Below, one piece after another: positions 1 through 11,639 of a stretch of DNA of 64,000 bases. The translations under genes and the position numbers were made by a program. Source of the DNA: Bemisia tabaci (taxonomy: Eukaryota; Arthropoda; Insecta; Hemiptera; Aleyrodidae); the NCBI RefSeq assembly GCF_918797505.1, contig NC_092800.1, forward strand, positions 32,044,263-32,108,262, written 5' to 3'. Position 1 is the stretch's first letter, and every line of letters begins with the position of its first letter. The notes below the pieces were generated by a model, which saw nothing but the letters and a program-made list of their open reading frames with translations, did no database searches and was not told where the DNA came from.

Positions 1-443
1 GGCAAAATATTTCTCAAATTCCTGCAAATTTAAGACCGGAAATATTTTGAACTTAAGCGGAATTACTTCTTAACCGCGATTCAACTCAGCGAGATTTCAA
101 TGTACTTTCGATGACCATCCAGTGAAAAAGAAATGAGTGCGGGCACTTCAAAGCATTACTCAAAGCGAAGCACACCACTTTTAATTCCAACAGCTCAGCT
201 GCAGTATAAATCAAATGATGCAAGGTATGACGTTGAAAAACTTATATTCCTCGTAGAAGTTTTCCTACGGTTAATACCATTAATAACGGAGCCGGAGTTC
301 GAAGCCTATTTTTAATCATGACCACCATCCAGTCCCAAGTCTGAATTTATAATAACATCCCACCGGTTGCACCTCCTACTCTATTCGCTGGATCTTCTGA
401 ACAAACACAGCGGAAGAGTCAAACGCGCGGGGAGAAAAATAAC
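1..443. other. AT-rich sequence with no recognised feature
   Basis: I see no repeat, RNA gene or convincing coding frame here. Short open frames exist, but they are small and match nothing I know. Probably intronic or intergenic. Confidence 0.5.
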
Positions 444-595
444 CGGCGTGAAATATCGATTGTCGATATCTCGCCATTTGAAGCTGTGGTAAAAAATCGA
501 GTATCAACGTTCGTTGTGAACATCCTGTTTATCGATTCTTTTCCAAAGTTCTAAATGACAGAGCAATCGATACATCGCAAAGTACGCCTCGCCAC
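444..595. mobile_element. Family B hAT-type MITE, diverged copy
   Basis: Foldback of about 150 bp matching the family whose best copy is at 20131-20294. It keeps the GGCGTGAA left end, a CGATTGTCGAT arm, a central inverted pair (GTTCGTTGTGAAC), the ATAGGTTTAAATGGCA-like segment in diverged form, and the CGCCTCGCCACTG right end. Terminal bases are eroded and no target duplication is clear. Without coding capacity it would need a transposase from elsewhere. Confidence 0.7.
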
Positions 596-847
596 TGAAA
601 AATAAGCTCTTCGTCTCACGATTGGAATTAATTATGAAAGAAGAAAGATAACGCAGAAAAAAAAAAAAAAACTTGAAATGACTCAACGGATAGCATTTAG
701 ATAAATTGACGAGTTAGTCTATTTGCTTCCGTTTTGTTTTCGATTCTGAGTAAAAACCCTCTGTTAGCACAACGGCGCATAAATCATAGTTTCGGAAGAG
801 TTAAAAAACAAAATTGGAAAAGCAAGGCTCATTGTTTTCGAGGTACT

Positions 848-1036
848 CACTGAAAAACATTTTTCTTGAGATATTATTTTGACTCAAAGCGTCGTTTCTT
901 GTCGACAAAATTTGGTTTTTTTGAGTTTTCGAAACGTTGTTTTGCTATCGTTGTTTTAACTGAATCTTAACGATAGCAAAACGACGCTTCCTTAACTCCA
1001 AAAAACCGACTTTAAGTCAAATCCGCGCGGATTTCA
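848..1036. mobile_element. Family M foldback MITE, copy 1
   Basis: Begins CACTGAAAAACA and runs into GAGATATTATTTTGACT and GTCGTTTCTTGTCGAC, the same left arm as 3197-3405. The inner part pairs GATAGCAAAACGACGC against its upstream inverse (about 940-995). The right terminal CAGTG is not visible, so this copy is truncated or diverged on that side. Ends of this type with TA flanks point to Tc1/mariner-type mobilisation; that is an inference. Confidence 0.6.
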
Positions 1037-2122
1037 GTTTTATCATCCAACAACCCCGTGCTCTTTTTTCCATATCAAAGGAAGCCCGTAAAGCAAACTA
1101 TATGAATGTGCTCTTTGCAAACACTCACAAGATTAACTAGAATTCCGTAAACTTGAAAAAAGATAAAACCCTGACCTTCGGATATAAGTTCAGGTCTTAA
1201 AGTGGTGTCTTGATGTGAAAAAAACAGCAAATACAACGTCAAAACCATCTCGAATTTAGCAAATCATCGGATTGCGTTGAGGGAGAATCAGCTAGTTCAT
1301 CCAGTTGATTGACTTGTTGAGTTATTATTGCGAGCAAATTTTGAACATCAACTGAACAAACAAAATGATAGAAATCTAGACTCTGCCTCTCAAATGAATA
1401 AATCGCATAAGGCCGTGTTACATCACATATGGTAATTTAATGAATGCGAATTTTCAGTGGTGGAAAGAAGAATTTCAGATTCTGTCGATCGACCAATCGA
1501 TCGTTTCCAACGCCTAAAAGATACTTTATCTTTTTTCGAAAATCTAGCCAATTTGAAATATTCTATTGTCATTAGTATCAATTGTAAAAAATTTGATTGT
1601 AAAATGGTTCAAAACAACTATAAAAGCACAACCCATCAATTGTTCGCAATTTATTCTAGATTTTGACAGTAGATATACTGGGGAAATTGTGATTTTAAGG
1701 AATTTCGATTCATCTTTCCTCTTTAAAATTTAAAGTGCTGAAGTCCCATAGCACAGTGGAAGAATGAAATGAATTTTCCTACAGGATTAATATGAACTAT
1801 AGCCTGTCAGTTTAAATTGGCATTTTTTTTGGCATCGACAGGTGATCTCCAGAGTCTAGATGAGCTCGTTTTATTTAGTTTTTGGAAATATGAACCAGGG
1901 TTTTTTTTTAAAAATTATTCGATAAAGTTGTGAATTCTCCCATTTAAAAAATATTTCCTATCATATTTTTTTTAAGATCTACATGCTCGATTTGCATGAT
2001 TTTTGGGGCTGTTCCCAAGATATGTGGTCCCATATACGAGCCCGCACTTATATAGATTAACTCGCAGGGGCACATGAAACGGGCCCAAGAGAACGCGAAT
2101 AGTACCTTCTGGTATGCACTAA
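1037..2122. other. AT-rich sequence with no recognised feature
   Basis: Short inversely repeated words and homopolymer A/T tracts only. I find no supportable gene or element. Confidence 0.45.
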
Positions 2123-2261
2123 TTGGACTGCATTTTGCAATCGGGAACTAAAATTTTGGGCTCATCCGTAAAAACACTTGTGTACATAGGGGAACTAATT
2201 TTGTATTCGTTGTTTCCTAACTAAGCCAGAAATTGTAGTTCCTAATCGCAAAATGGTCCCG
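2123..2261. mobile_element. Family AE short TIR element, copy 1
   Basis: Left end TTGGACTGCATTTTGCAA is mirrored at the right by CGCAAAATGGTCC. Inner arms GGGCTCATCCGTAAAAACAC and AGCCAGAAATTGTAGTTCC are shared with copies at 25686, 47541, 47777 and 63061. About 140 bp, non-coding. Superfamily not determined. Confidence 0.65.
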
Positions 2262-2474
2262 CTTCAGGTCTTACAACAGTGGAGAACTTATTAGTTCTCA
2301 TTATTTCCTTCCAGAACATACACAGATAAAGTAATAAATCGAACTAAGTAAAGTCAATCGACCAATAATGGCACCGTAAGGGTGAGTGCTCAGGAACTTG
2401 GAGCTTCATGGTTTATTTACCTCCGCAACTTATGCAATGAAATAAAGTAAATGACCCGGTTATATCCTTTTATT

Positions 2475-2727
2475 CTGCCGTGCTAAGGAAAAACGTCGTA
2501 TGAACATCCGAGAGTTGCCAAATTTCCGCCGATAAAATGTTCATTTTGGAAGAGAGTTATGCATATTTTACCTTGAAATTTTCAGATATTCTGGATTTAA
2601 GTGTCAACAATATCTCCCGAAAAATTGGAATAAAAACATTCTCAACTTCCCCAGTAAATTCGTACTTTTTCAAAGGAAATTTGGCATCGCCTCAAGGTTC
2701 ATACTGCGTTTTTCCTCATCACGGCAG
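2475..2727. mobile_element. Family A MITE, full-length 253 bp
   Basis: Terminal inverted repeats CTGCCGTGCTAAGGAAAAAC at the left and the mirrored CATCACGGCAG at the right, with subterminal GAGAGTTGCCAAATTT mirrored by GAAATTTGGCA. Flanks read TATT on both sides, suggesting a 4-bp target duplication. The interior is AT-rich and non-coding. At least eight more copies in this window show the same length and layout, so this is the dominant family here. Confidence 0.85.
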
Positions 2728-3196
2728 TATTATTATAAGCTACGATACACGCACGCGCTCGTGGAAACGACTCCTCGATCCCTTGCCAAGTCGTAAATGA
2801 ATCGATCGCTGAAACGCAATAAGTCAGTTCTCTGATGAGCTCCGAACTCCGCAAGGGCACCTGTATCGGATGGCTCAACAGATGTTCGGTTGTAACATTG
2901 ATTGATCGAAATGCATTCATGGCTGGGTGAACGGACCAGTCAGCGCTGCGCACGGTCTCCGGTTGAATAAATCAAGTCATCTTCATTGATCCTATCACCG
3001 ACACCGGCCGGAAGGCGATTAGAAAGGGAAGGATTTCCATAACCTATGAAAATTAATTCGAAACAAATTGGTGATGATCGCACTGCGACTTGCCAGATGC
3101 GCCTTTTGTCATCCACGCGCTGCTTGCGGTGAGGAAGAACGATCCATGAACTTTACACTGTTTAAAATGGTAAATTCTCTGTTCCCGTGATGAATA

Positions 3197-3405
3197 CACT
3201 GAAAAAAATTTTTTTTTCGTGGTATATTATTTTGAATTAAAGCATCGTTTCTTGTCGACGAAGTTTGGTTTTTTTAAAGTAAAATCCTTGTGGATTTAAC
3301 GTAAAGTCAGCATTTTGAGTTAAAGAAACTGAATCTGAACTTTAAAAAAACCCAAATTTTGTCGACAAGAAACGACGCGTAAGTCAAAATAGTATCTCAA
3401 GCGAT
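3197..3405. mobile_element. Family M foldback MITE, copy 2
   Basis: Starts CACTGAAAAAAATTTTT directly after a TA dinucleotide. Left arm GCATCGTTTCTTGTCGAC mirrors GTCGACAAGAAACGACGC near 3360-3376, followed by TCAAAATAGTATCTCAAG, which mirrors the GGTATATTATTTTGA segment. The right-most terminus appears lost. Same family as 848-1036. Confidence 0.7.
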
Positions 3406-3839
3406 GAGATCGAGTCAATTTATTTCCTCTCCAAGTTCTCCGAAAATCTTTCAGTTCATTTGACTCTGATTGGTTCTTTAACTTTGAATGACTCAGAAAT
3501 GACTCTAATTGACTCTATATTTCTTTGATTGTCCCCAATTGTATGAGGTTCATTTGACCTGAGTACTCGAGAAAGTGTCTGAATGCACAACTTTTAGCAT
3601 AATTTTTAGTGGTTAGCACAGATTTCAATTTTTCTCAATTTTCAATTCTCAATTTTTCTTCCGAATACTCTTTTCTGTACTTCATTGTCCATATTCGCAG
3701 TTACAACGAGTTGCATACTTTGCAATTCGCGTTTTCAAGTCAATCGAAGTTACAAAGAACATATGTGTGCCACTGAAGATATCAAAATCTCTCGTGCGGT
3801 TTAGCATGAGAAAATTTTTAAATAATAAGGTCTCCATGC

Positions 3840-4073
3840 ACGGAGAAAATTTTTTGGCCTTAAACCAATTAGTGGTCCATATGGAACACTACTAATAGTC
3901 GTAAATGAACTAATTATTCGCGGTCTGTGTACCATATCAAGGTATCTTGTACCATACTAATGTACAAATACCATCACTAAGGTATATGTACCATATATGT
4001 TGCGCCTTTTTGGTGTTCCATATGAACCACTAATTGGTATATAAGCCATAACTTTCTTCTCAGTGTGCGTCAA
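3840..4073. mobile_element. Family Q foldback element
   Basis: Arms CCAATTAGTGGTCCATATGG (about 3867) and GTTCCATATGAACCACTAAT (about 4015) are inverse. The core is rich in GTACCATA and TATGGTAC words. Outer ends are CACGGAGAAAATTTT and a diverged TTCTTCTCAGTGTGCG. Only one copy was seen in this window. Confidence 0.6.
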
Positions 4074-4800
4074 GCAACTTGCATTTGTTGGTACACCTAC
4101 TTTTCTTGAAGTCTGTGAAGTGAAGTGATTCCTGCATTTCATCCATCTCGGTCTCCTGTGCAAAAAGTACGTAGTACAAACGGATGAAGGTCATGTTTAA
4201 AGTATTTTAGCTCATTCTTAGATTATTTTTGTATAATTTTAAGCGGCTTGAAAGGTTCACAATTCATATATTCGTCCTAAAAACTCAGGAAAAGACCAAG
4301 ATGGTTGAAGCGATAAGAATTGAAATCCTAGAAGTCCATTTTCTCTCCATATAGACGCTCTAATTTTTCACGAAATTTGTCCAAAATGTGTGACAAGTTT
4401 CTGTGGTCATTAATAATCTATCAGAAGGAATTTGATGAATCGTTCATATACTCACGCATCATCTTTCCGTAGCGCAACAATACCGTTCTGAGATGCAGGA
4501 ACCATTGTTGACAGATTGATCGGCTCGAAGATTGATGATTTTCACTCTACGGCGAGATTTCTGACAAATTCGGCTCCTGCAGTAAATTTAGATTCTCTAA
4601 CGCGGGAGTTGGACTTGCTTCTCAATGGCCGATTCCTTTTAGGGATTCATTACTGGTCCGGCCAAGTGTGGGACCATCTACTTTCTCTTCCGCCGAATAA
4701 ACGGATTATCTTTTGTTTTCGCAGCTGCTCACCCGTCAAATTATTACGTTCCCCAGACAAAAGAACTTAACTAAATTTCAGCGTTGCACAATGACCCTTG

Positions 4801-5015
4801 CATGGAAAAAATTAAAGTGCTAAGAAAAGTGACTGCAATATTTCAACGTAGATTTCACAACACAAAAATGCTACTTTAACCACTATCGTAAGCTAATTTA
4901 ACCACGGGGGTGGTTAAAGTAGCATTTTTTTGTTGTAAAATCTGCATTGAAACATTGCAGTCACTTTTTTCTAGCAATTAAATTGTTAAATTAGCAATTT
5001 AATTTTTTCCGTGAA
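4801..5015. mobile_element. Family R foldback element
   Basis: Near-continuous palindrome of about 215 bp. The left side has GGAAAAAATTAAAGTGC, AAAAGTGACTGCAATATTTC and GCTACTTTAACCAC; the right side mirrors these with GGTGGTTAAAGTAGC, GAAACATTGCAGTCAC and AATTTAATTTTTTCCGTG. The right arm carries a short extra iteration of a GCAATTTAA word. Such a structure could fold as a hairpin RNA if transcribed. Confidence 0.7.
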
Positions 5016-5039
5016 AGTATGAATCACAGCACTTTGCAA

Positions 5040-5225
5040 CATGTGTTGGCTTTAAAATTTCTCGTAGAAAGAGCGTAGAGAGAAGATATGGGAAGGGATA
5101 AAGTGAGGAAGAAAGAATAAGAAAGAAAAGGGATAAGGTGAGGAAGAAAGAATAACGAATAAAAGGAAAACGGAACGGGATTAACCGATTGGCTACTTGA
5201 AGAAAAAAGAGAAAAGAAAATCACA
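5040..5225. repeat. Purine-rich tract with local duplication
   Basis: The + strand is dominated by A and G. A segment containing GTGAGGAAGAAAGAATAA occurs twice about 37 bp apart (near 5103 and 5140). The complementary open frame is a composition artefact. Confidence 0.6.
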
Positions 5226-5599
5226 GAACGAGAAGTCTAAATATTAACTGCTATGATGTATTAAGTATTTATAATTAACATTGATCAAATGGCAAATATA
5301 CCTAATGGCTCCATTTGTCTAATCTAACCTCCATTTGGTCTGTTGTTTCAAACACTCAAAAATACCCCATTCAGGAGTTGATTTCTGAACTTTCGGCGAT
5401 GTGAATTATTGTCTACGTTAGATTTAAAAAAGAAAACCTGTGTCGGTATTTTCTAGTCCAGACTTTTCTTTAAAAAACTATAGGGAATCTAACGGGAAAT
5501 TTCAGCCATTTTCCTTCTGATCATTCGCAAAAACCAGCAAGATTGTATACAGAAATCGCGCTGCCGTAATCGTGTGAATGATCGAACTGTATGCGGCGG

Positions 5600-5740
5600 C
5601 GTGGCGTGCTTCGATATTTATCGATATTTCCCCACTTGTAGCTATGGTAAAGAATCGATTATTAAGGTGCTCGTTGCGAACACCCTGATAATCGATCCTT
5701 TCACACAGGCTTAAATGGCAGATCAATCGATTTATCGTAT
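5600..5740. mobile_element. Family B hAT-type MITE
   Basis: Left GTGGCGTGCTTCGATATTTA, then TATCGATATTTCCCC, AGCTATGGTAAAGAATCGAT, a GTTGCGAACACC centre, TTAAATGGCAGATCAATCGA and TTTATCG. The right-most CGCCACTG is degraded. It carries an intact TATCGATA octamer, the motif bound by DREF in flies. Confidence 0.75.
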
Positions 5741-6149
5741 TGTATGAGTCAATTAGCAATCTCGGAATGGAGTTACGCTCTTTTAGCTGAGAGACGAGGA
5801 ATATTATTGCGTTGGCTCACGAGCACGGATCCGTCAAAATCATCCAAGGCGACTGGTTATACGTCTCGAGATCTGTTTGTATAAATGATGTCGAAGAATT
5901 ATCACGACCCCTAAGCTGCTTTCAAAAAATAATGTACGAAAAGAGCGTTGAGTAAGAATCTTTAAAGTTAAATCATCAATATTGCGTCGTCGGTCTACGT
6001 GTTTGTCAACTTGTTCTTCGTGCATTTTTGTCGATGTTTTCGTCGTTTTGCGGACGAAGGAGCGTAATTTCAGTTCAACGTTGTAAAATTTCCTCTCGTT
6101 AATTATATTTTATTGGAAAACTGTTGCATTTTTCTAATAGAGAATAATT

Positions 6150-6402
6150 CTGCCGTGCTAAGGAAGAACGCCGTATGAACATTCGAGAGTTGCCAAATTT
6201 ATTTCGATAAAATCATTATTTTTGAGGAAAGTTATGAATATTTTCCCTTTAAATTTTCAGAATCTTTACGTGCAATTGTGAACAATGTTATCTGAAAAAT
6301 TGGGGGGAAAATAGTCGTAAGTTTACCGGGAAATTTGCGTTTTATGAAAGAAAATTTGGCAACGCCTGAAGGTTCATACGGCGTTTTTCCTTAGCACGAC
6401 AG
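6150..6402. mobile_element. Family A MITE, full-length 253 bp
   Basis: Ends CTGCCGTGCTAAGGAAGAAC and mirrored CCTTAGCACGACAG, with CATTCGAGAGTTGCCAAATT at the left and AATTTGGCAACGCCTGAAGG at the right. Exactly the same length as the copies at 2475 and 48651. Non-coding. Confidence 0.88.
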
Positions 6403-7080
6403 AACTATGGTATAACTATAATACCCATAACAAAGAGGTGATTTCTGAGGTTGAGTGGTAAAACTCCAGAAGCACATCATTGTCCTTCTATCGCCTAGAG
6501 GACGATTCAAGACTTCTGTTATCTCCAAATTGAACGTTCTTCTTTATGCTTTTTAAGCCTAATTTAAATTTGTTTATTTTCCAGAATTGGACACAAGCCG
6601 TTTTACTAATCATACAAAGGAGTGTGGAGGGTTCTTTGCACTGACGTAAGTAAATTTTCATGTTCGTTAACACATTTTCTCAAATCAAGATGTATTGATG
6701 CACCTGTATTCCTGGATCGTGTAATATTCATGGCTAAACCTAAAAAAGCGTTTATTTAATTGCGATGTTGCTAAATTCCAGCTCGAGTCTCAATATTCTT
6801 TTAAAATGAAAAGTAACCGACGCTCGTCGAATTGTCTTTAAACTTTCCTCATTACTTAAAAACATTCACGGAAAAATTTAAAGAAATACTTTAGGTGGTT
6901 TTCTTTTAAAATATGGAACACAATTGGAGATTTTTGAACGTTGAAACGGAGATGCACATTAATCAATTTTATCTGCCAATATCTACGAGTACAATTGATC
7001 AAATCATTACTTTTTTATTGTTTTTCCATTGTTTGGAAGTAAACATTTGTCCTACTTCAACAGAGTGTCTATCTGTGGTC
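6403..7080. other. AT-rich sequence with no recognised feature
   Basis: No repeat family or gene signature recognised. Confidence 0.4.
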
Positions 7081-7084
7081 AGTA

Positions 7085-7500
7085 AAAATCGGAAAACCGG
7101 GAAATGTCAGGAGACTTGATGCTACACTGGAAAAAAAAACTCATTGGATCTAGAGTCCAGACTCTTGAAAACATTGACAAGGAAAAGGATTCTTGATTCA
7201 ATCAGATTTAAGCTTAAATCAAAAGGAAATCCGCTCAAATTCAGAGGCTTAGTTCTTGATTTAAGCTTAAATCTGATTGAATCAAGAGTGTTGTTTCTTG
7301 TCGATGTTTTTAAGAGTCTGGACTCCAGATCCAATGTGTTTTTTTTTCCAGTGTAGCAGGAAAATGTCAGGAAATTCTGTGTGCGTCAAACATTTTTCTA
7401 ACATTTGATTCATTTCATTAAAACTATGTCGATTTTGTAAATGAAATGAGTGTCAGTTCATTTACGCGGAAAATTAGGACATTCCGTCTAAAATATCAGG
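7085..7500. repeat. Family X repeat (CAGGGAAA-rich), split by element L1
   Basis: Segments CCGGGAAATGTCAGGA (about 7098) and GGAAAATGTCAGGAAATTC (about 7360) match the family at 12134-12495 and 53990-54490. They are separated by the complete L element at 7125-7353, so L inserted into a pre-existing X copy. Confidence 0.55.
7125..7353. mobile_element. Family L TA-flanked foldback MITE, 229 bp
   Basis: Nearly perfect palindrome. The left arm has CACTGGAAAAAAAAAC, GGATCTAGAGTCCAGACTC and GATTCAATCAGATTTAAGC; the right arm mirrors all three in order, ending TTTTTCCAGTG. TA dinucleotides at 7123-7124 and 7354-7355 form the target duplication, as expected for Tc1/mariner-type movement. A second copy is at 58342. 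No coding capacity. Confidence 0.88.
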
Positions 7501-8139
7501 AAAATCCTTTAATAAATTTCAGTAGACATCATGTTTGAAGTTTAAACAAACTTTATACAGTCTACTAAGTTCTCTTTGAGTCGCATAGCCCTACAATGAT
7601 CCTTTCTCATAACCCCGTTTAGTCTAATTCGCTCATGATGGTTCTTAAGTACGTCCCCCGGTCAGAAATGCAGAGCATTCAGGTCTCGGAGTTCTTTATA
7701 ACTCGCCCATTAAACTTTTACATTAATCGTCGGACCGTCGACGACATAAGGCTCCATTCGGCTGTCTATTCATCTCGGCTTGCACAACCGAGCGCCTCAA
7801 TTCCTGCGAAGTTTGGCCTTTTTTGGACGAAAATAATTAAAACTTGCGGTCGAAGATCACTCATTTATAGACCGCGAACGCTATTTATCGGAACCAATTA
7901 AACATTCAAATGGAATCGGAGTGCCCGCTCAGTGTCAAGTGGGACTGTCCGTTGATGGGGAAGGAGAGCAATTGACTTACTGTTAATCTGCCTCATTACG
8001 TGCTCCTGATTTTATCTGTGTTTTTAAGTGATCGCGATCAGCTTCTCACACGGACGTAGCTAGGACATTTCCTAGGGAGGGCATGGTCGTTTGGCTCTCC
8101 TCGACTCCATTTTCACTAAATCACTTATTAATGTCGCAT

Positions 8140-9010
8140 ATTTGCCGAAATTGAAGGCGAATCTCAAGTAAACGATAGCTGCCATTAGGTTTCCTTATCG
8201 TTCGTAGGTTCTATTAAAGTTTATGGAGAGATATGAAGTTGGGTTTTCCGAATGAGCAACTATTCGAGCGTTTCTGTAAGTTTGTTGCCTACTTGGTGAA
8301 ATTGAAGGCGAATCGTATGTAGGTTATTTGGACCGCGTTTAACAGAAAGGAACCAAGCCACATCAGCTATGGCCAAAGTTAATTGGACAATCTAATTTTT
8401 TACAAGAGAACGTTTGTGCAGGTTCTTTTGAAAATTTTAGGGCATTTGTTTCGCACTATGGAGAAAATCCACTGAAATTTGCTCGGAAATCCGCACAACC
8501 GTTTACGTGTAAAAAATTAAATTGCCCAATCAAATTTGGCAATAGCTGATGGGACTTGGTTTCTCTCTGTTTAACGCGGTCCATTTCTGCCAGCAGCTGT
8601 CTCCGCATTTTCTATCGGCGCTGTCAATGTTTTTTAAGTGAGATGAAGTTGCGTTTTTCAAACGAGCAACTATTCGAGCTCTCCGGTGTGTTTCTTGCCT
8701 ATACTCGACGAAATTGAAGGCGAATGTACAGTGGGCGATTGCTTTCAATAAGTTTCCGCATTTCCCATTGGCTCTGTCAAAGCTTTTTAAAAGAAATGAA
8801 GCTGAGTTTTTCGGACGAGTAACTATTCGAAATCCCCTATGTGTGTGTTACCTACTCGGCAAAATTCGAGGCAAATCTCAAATGGAAGATATCTGCCAAT
8901 AAGTGTCCGTATTGTTTGTAGACTCTATTAAAGCTCATGGAGGGAACAAATGTGTATTTCTCGAAAATATAACGATTCGTGCCCCCTAGTAGTAGGCCAT
9001 TGTCTAAAAT
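8140..9010. repeat. Tandem array of about 151-155-bp units
   Basis: The anchor GAAATTGAAGGCGAAT recurs at about 8147, 8298 and 8710, with a diverged AAAATTCGAGGCAAAT at about 8861. Once the N insertion (8330-8582 plus a 4-bp duplication) is removed, spacings are about 151, 155 and 151 bp. Each unit also holds GAGCAACTATTCGA-like and AGATGAAGTTG-like words. Units are clearly diverged, so the array is old. Confidence 0.82.
8330..8582. mobile_element. Family N TIR element, 253 bp, inside the tandem array
   Basis: Inverted ends GGACCGCGTTTAACAGAAAG and mirrored CTGTTTAACGCGGTCC. Inner arms AAGCCACATCAGCTATGGCC and GGCAATAGCTGATGGGACTT extend the inverted repeat to about 50 bp. ATTT at 8326-8329 and 8583-8586 looks like the target duplication. 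A second copy is at 51006. Confidence 0.85.
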
Positions 9011-10147
9011 TCAGCAAAATTTTCCTGCGAGCTTCACAATTATTTTTGATGTTTGATAACTCATGACCAACGGGTAGAGTCGTACGTCTATCGAACAGGA
9101 TCTACTTCTGCCGACGTGTCTCTGTAAATTGCTTTACTTGACGTTAATGACCAAGCGATCGCGTGTGTTTCCGTTTATTCCCATGAGGGAATGTTGAACC
9201 TTTTGGGTTGTGTTTATGAATCTGAGAGGAAACTTTCCTGTTTCTTGAAGTGTAAGCTTTTCCGAGAAAATTAAGTGGAATTTCCGGGTAAAATATACTT
9301 TCCCGGGATTTTGACCGAAAAAAACGCACTCGTATACTTAAACACGGCAATCATGCATTCTCTGAAGAACCACCGGGAATATTTCCGACTCGTTTGAGTG
9401 AACTGACTTGACTTAACCCCAGAAACTTCTACCCTTAGTTGTGCTGATTCAAGCTTATGATCCAGGAGTCTTTTAAACCAGCCTTCCTTTAGTTTTTTTT
9501 TCATCCCAAGTGTATCCTCCTTCATTTAGCGTGTTATTTCCCTACCTCTCGACACCCTCTTGTCCGACCTATTCTGATTTTTTAATTCAAATTCGCCCTC
9601 TATGCGTGGCCATTAACATGGGTATTGAAGCCGTCTTGATTTGATCTAAAGGTGTCGATGATCGTTAACATTCTTTTATCGGACCAACATTTTTTTTAAA
9701 GTTGACTGCCACACTGGAATACAAACCATGCCGTAAATAGCTGACGTCCGTGGCATCAGCTGGTGCGATCGAAAGCAAAATTACAAATTATACTGAGTCA
9801 GGCAAGTACTTCTCCCTATGGCCTGCTCTGCTGAGTGCAGACGTAGGTTCGATATAATTTTGCTTAGCCTGGGATTTTTTTGTTCTAATTCTCTTTATTT
9901 TGAGTCAAGTAGAATACGTCAGTAATCGCGATCTCGTGACTGTGTTAGTAGGTTTTGTGCGGTATAAAGTCTAGCTCCGATCAAATCCCATACTTGATGG
10001 GGTGCAAAATCTTTACGAACCAAGAACTTATCGATCGTTCCACAACTGTGAAGGCAATTGGAAAATTGCGTAGAATATGACCTCGAATAAAGGATTGTAA
10101 TAAAGTTTTTACGCTTTGATCCTAATGCGCTCCATTATTGCGGAGTT
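9011..10147. other. No recognised feature
   Basis: AT-rich sequence without a recognisable gene. Around 9770-9870 a weak inverted pair (GCAAAATTACAAATTATAC and ATAATTTTGCTTAG) is present but insufficient for an element call. Confidence 0.35.
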
Positions 10148-10720
10148 TTGAACGCGCGCTACTCTTTGTGTTCCCAAAACAGCGTACGCATCTTGGAACT
10201 TAGCAGTGCGATGCTTGAAGTATTCGCACAGTTTTGCAGGCGCTTCCCGCGATTGATCTCCGCGCAAAAGTTCAAAATTTCAGGAATTTTTTTCCGGAAG
10301 ATGAGGTTTCTTTTCATAGATCCGGTCACAATTTGAAAGCAACAAAACTTTCTCGCATATTGAAAACAATAAAATAGAGCTTGGTCTCTTTATCACTGAC
10401 TCAGAAAGTTTAACGCAGAGCTGCAGAGTAGAGAAGTTGGATGGGGCGAAACACTTTTCGGCTGACTCAGAGACTTTAACGCAAAAGTAGAGAAGTTAAT
10501 TAGGGCGAAATACGTGATACAACTATATTAACTTCCAAGAAGATGAAATTGCATATTCACAAAATGAAGGAGAACGTGAACTCTTTTTGTATTACTCAGA
10601 GACTTGAATGCTTGAGTAGAAAAGTTGGATGGGGTGAAACATGTGATATACACCTATTATCACTTCCAAGAAGATTTTTAAAATTGAAAATTTACAAAAT
10701 AGAGGAAAACGTGGTATCCT
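10148..10720 (+). repeat. Repeat P, copy 1, with internal tandem units
   Basis: The segment ATGCTTGAAGTATTCGCACA to CGGTCACAATTTGAAAGC is related to the reverse complement of 51.53-52.21 kb. Downstream, a unit with ACTTTAACGC or ACTTGAATGC, GTAGAAAAGTTGGATGGGG and CTTCCAAGAAGAT repeats at about 131-bp spacing (10532 and 10663), with a partial unit near 10395. Short open frames in the two copies encode a similar LEVFxQFCRRFP stretch. I read this as shared DNA rather than a conserved protein, but cannot exclude a coding origin. Confidence 0.6.
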
Positions 10721-11039
10721 CCCAACTACTCGGTTCATCTAATCCAACTTTCAGTTTTGTAACCGAACGTTTTGTTCTTATAACCGAACTTATAAAGTTA
10801 GAACACTGATGAAAGAAGTTTGGTTACATACACCAAACGTTCGGATACAAGAATAAAAAAAAATCTGTTTTGCTCCAAAGAGTGGACTCTCAACATACTG
10901 ATTTTCACAAAAATTTATGACAAGGATGTTGATATTATTACTAACCCGAATACAATTTTTTTGAAAAATTACTGAATTTTGAATTTTTGAAATTTTGAAA
11001 AATTACTGCGTAAGTGTTGAACATATCAGGAAATTATAC

Positions 11040-11304
11040 GAAGAAAAAAACTTCGTGCATTGGGACCCGAAGTTGAGGTTATATGGATCTCTGAAGTATT
11101 CTGATCACGCATTCGAAAACTTGAGGTCGAGCTGCCGAAGTTCGGGTCAGACATCGAGGCTCTTCGGTATGTACCGGAGTACTTCAGATGTCTGACCCCA
11201 ACTTCGGCAGCTCGACCTCAAGTTTTTAGATACGTGATCCGAAAACTGTAGAGATCCATATGACCTCAACTTCGGGTCCCACGCACGAAGTTTTTTTCTC
11301 CTTG
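11040..11304. mobile_element. Family C foldback MITE, copy 1, uninterrupted
   Basis: TA at 11038-11039 and 11305-11306 flank the element. Arms include AGAAAAAAACTTCGTGCAT, GGACCCGAAGTTGAGGT, GGATCTCTGAAGTATTC, ACTTGAGGTCGAGCTGCCGA and AGTTCGGGTCAGACATC, all mirrored on the right. This is the empty reference for the composite copy at 27289-27880, where each arm carries a hAT MITE at the GACCTCAA point. Confidence 0.88.
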
Positions 11305-11616
11305 TACAGTTCAAATGTTGATTTTTTCAAAAAATTACTCCGAAAGCGTGAGATTTACTGTGAATTTTTGAAAAATTACTGCGTAAGTTTAGAATTTTTT
11401 TTTAGAAAATTACTGTTCAAATGTTGATTTTTCTCAAAAAATTACTCCGAAAGCGTGAGATTGACTGTGAAAGCAAATGGATCGAAATGAAGTACTTTTA
11501 GTGTTGTCAACTTATTGGAATCACCACTGAAGCTTGCGAACATTATGAACTTGGCAGCGCACTCAATAAACCGCGAACTCGCAGCATCCAAGTCCAAGTA
11601 ACCGCTGACCAATCGA

Positions 11617-11632
11617 GGGGGGGGGGGGGGGG
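11617..11632 (+). repeat. Run of 16 G
   Basis: Homopolymer G run just upstream of the GC-rich promoter-like segment. Similar 16-17-nt G runs occur at 20537, 26439 and 31225, always on this strand. Confidence 0.95.
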
Positions 11633-11639
11633 TCGCGAA

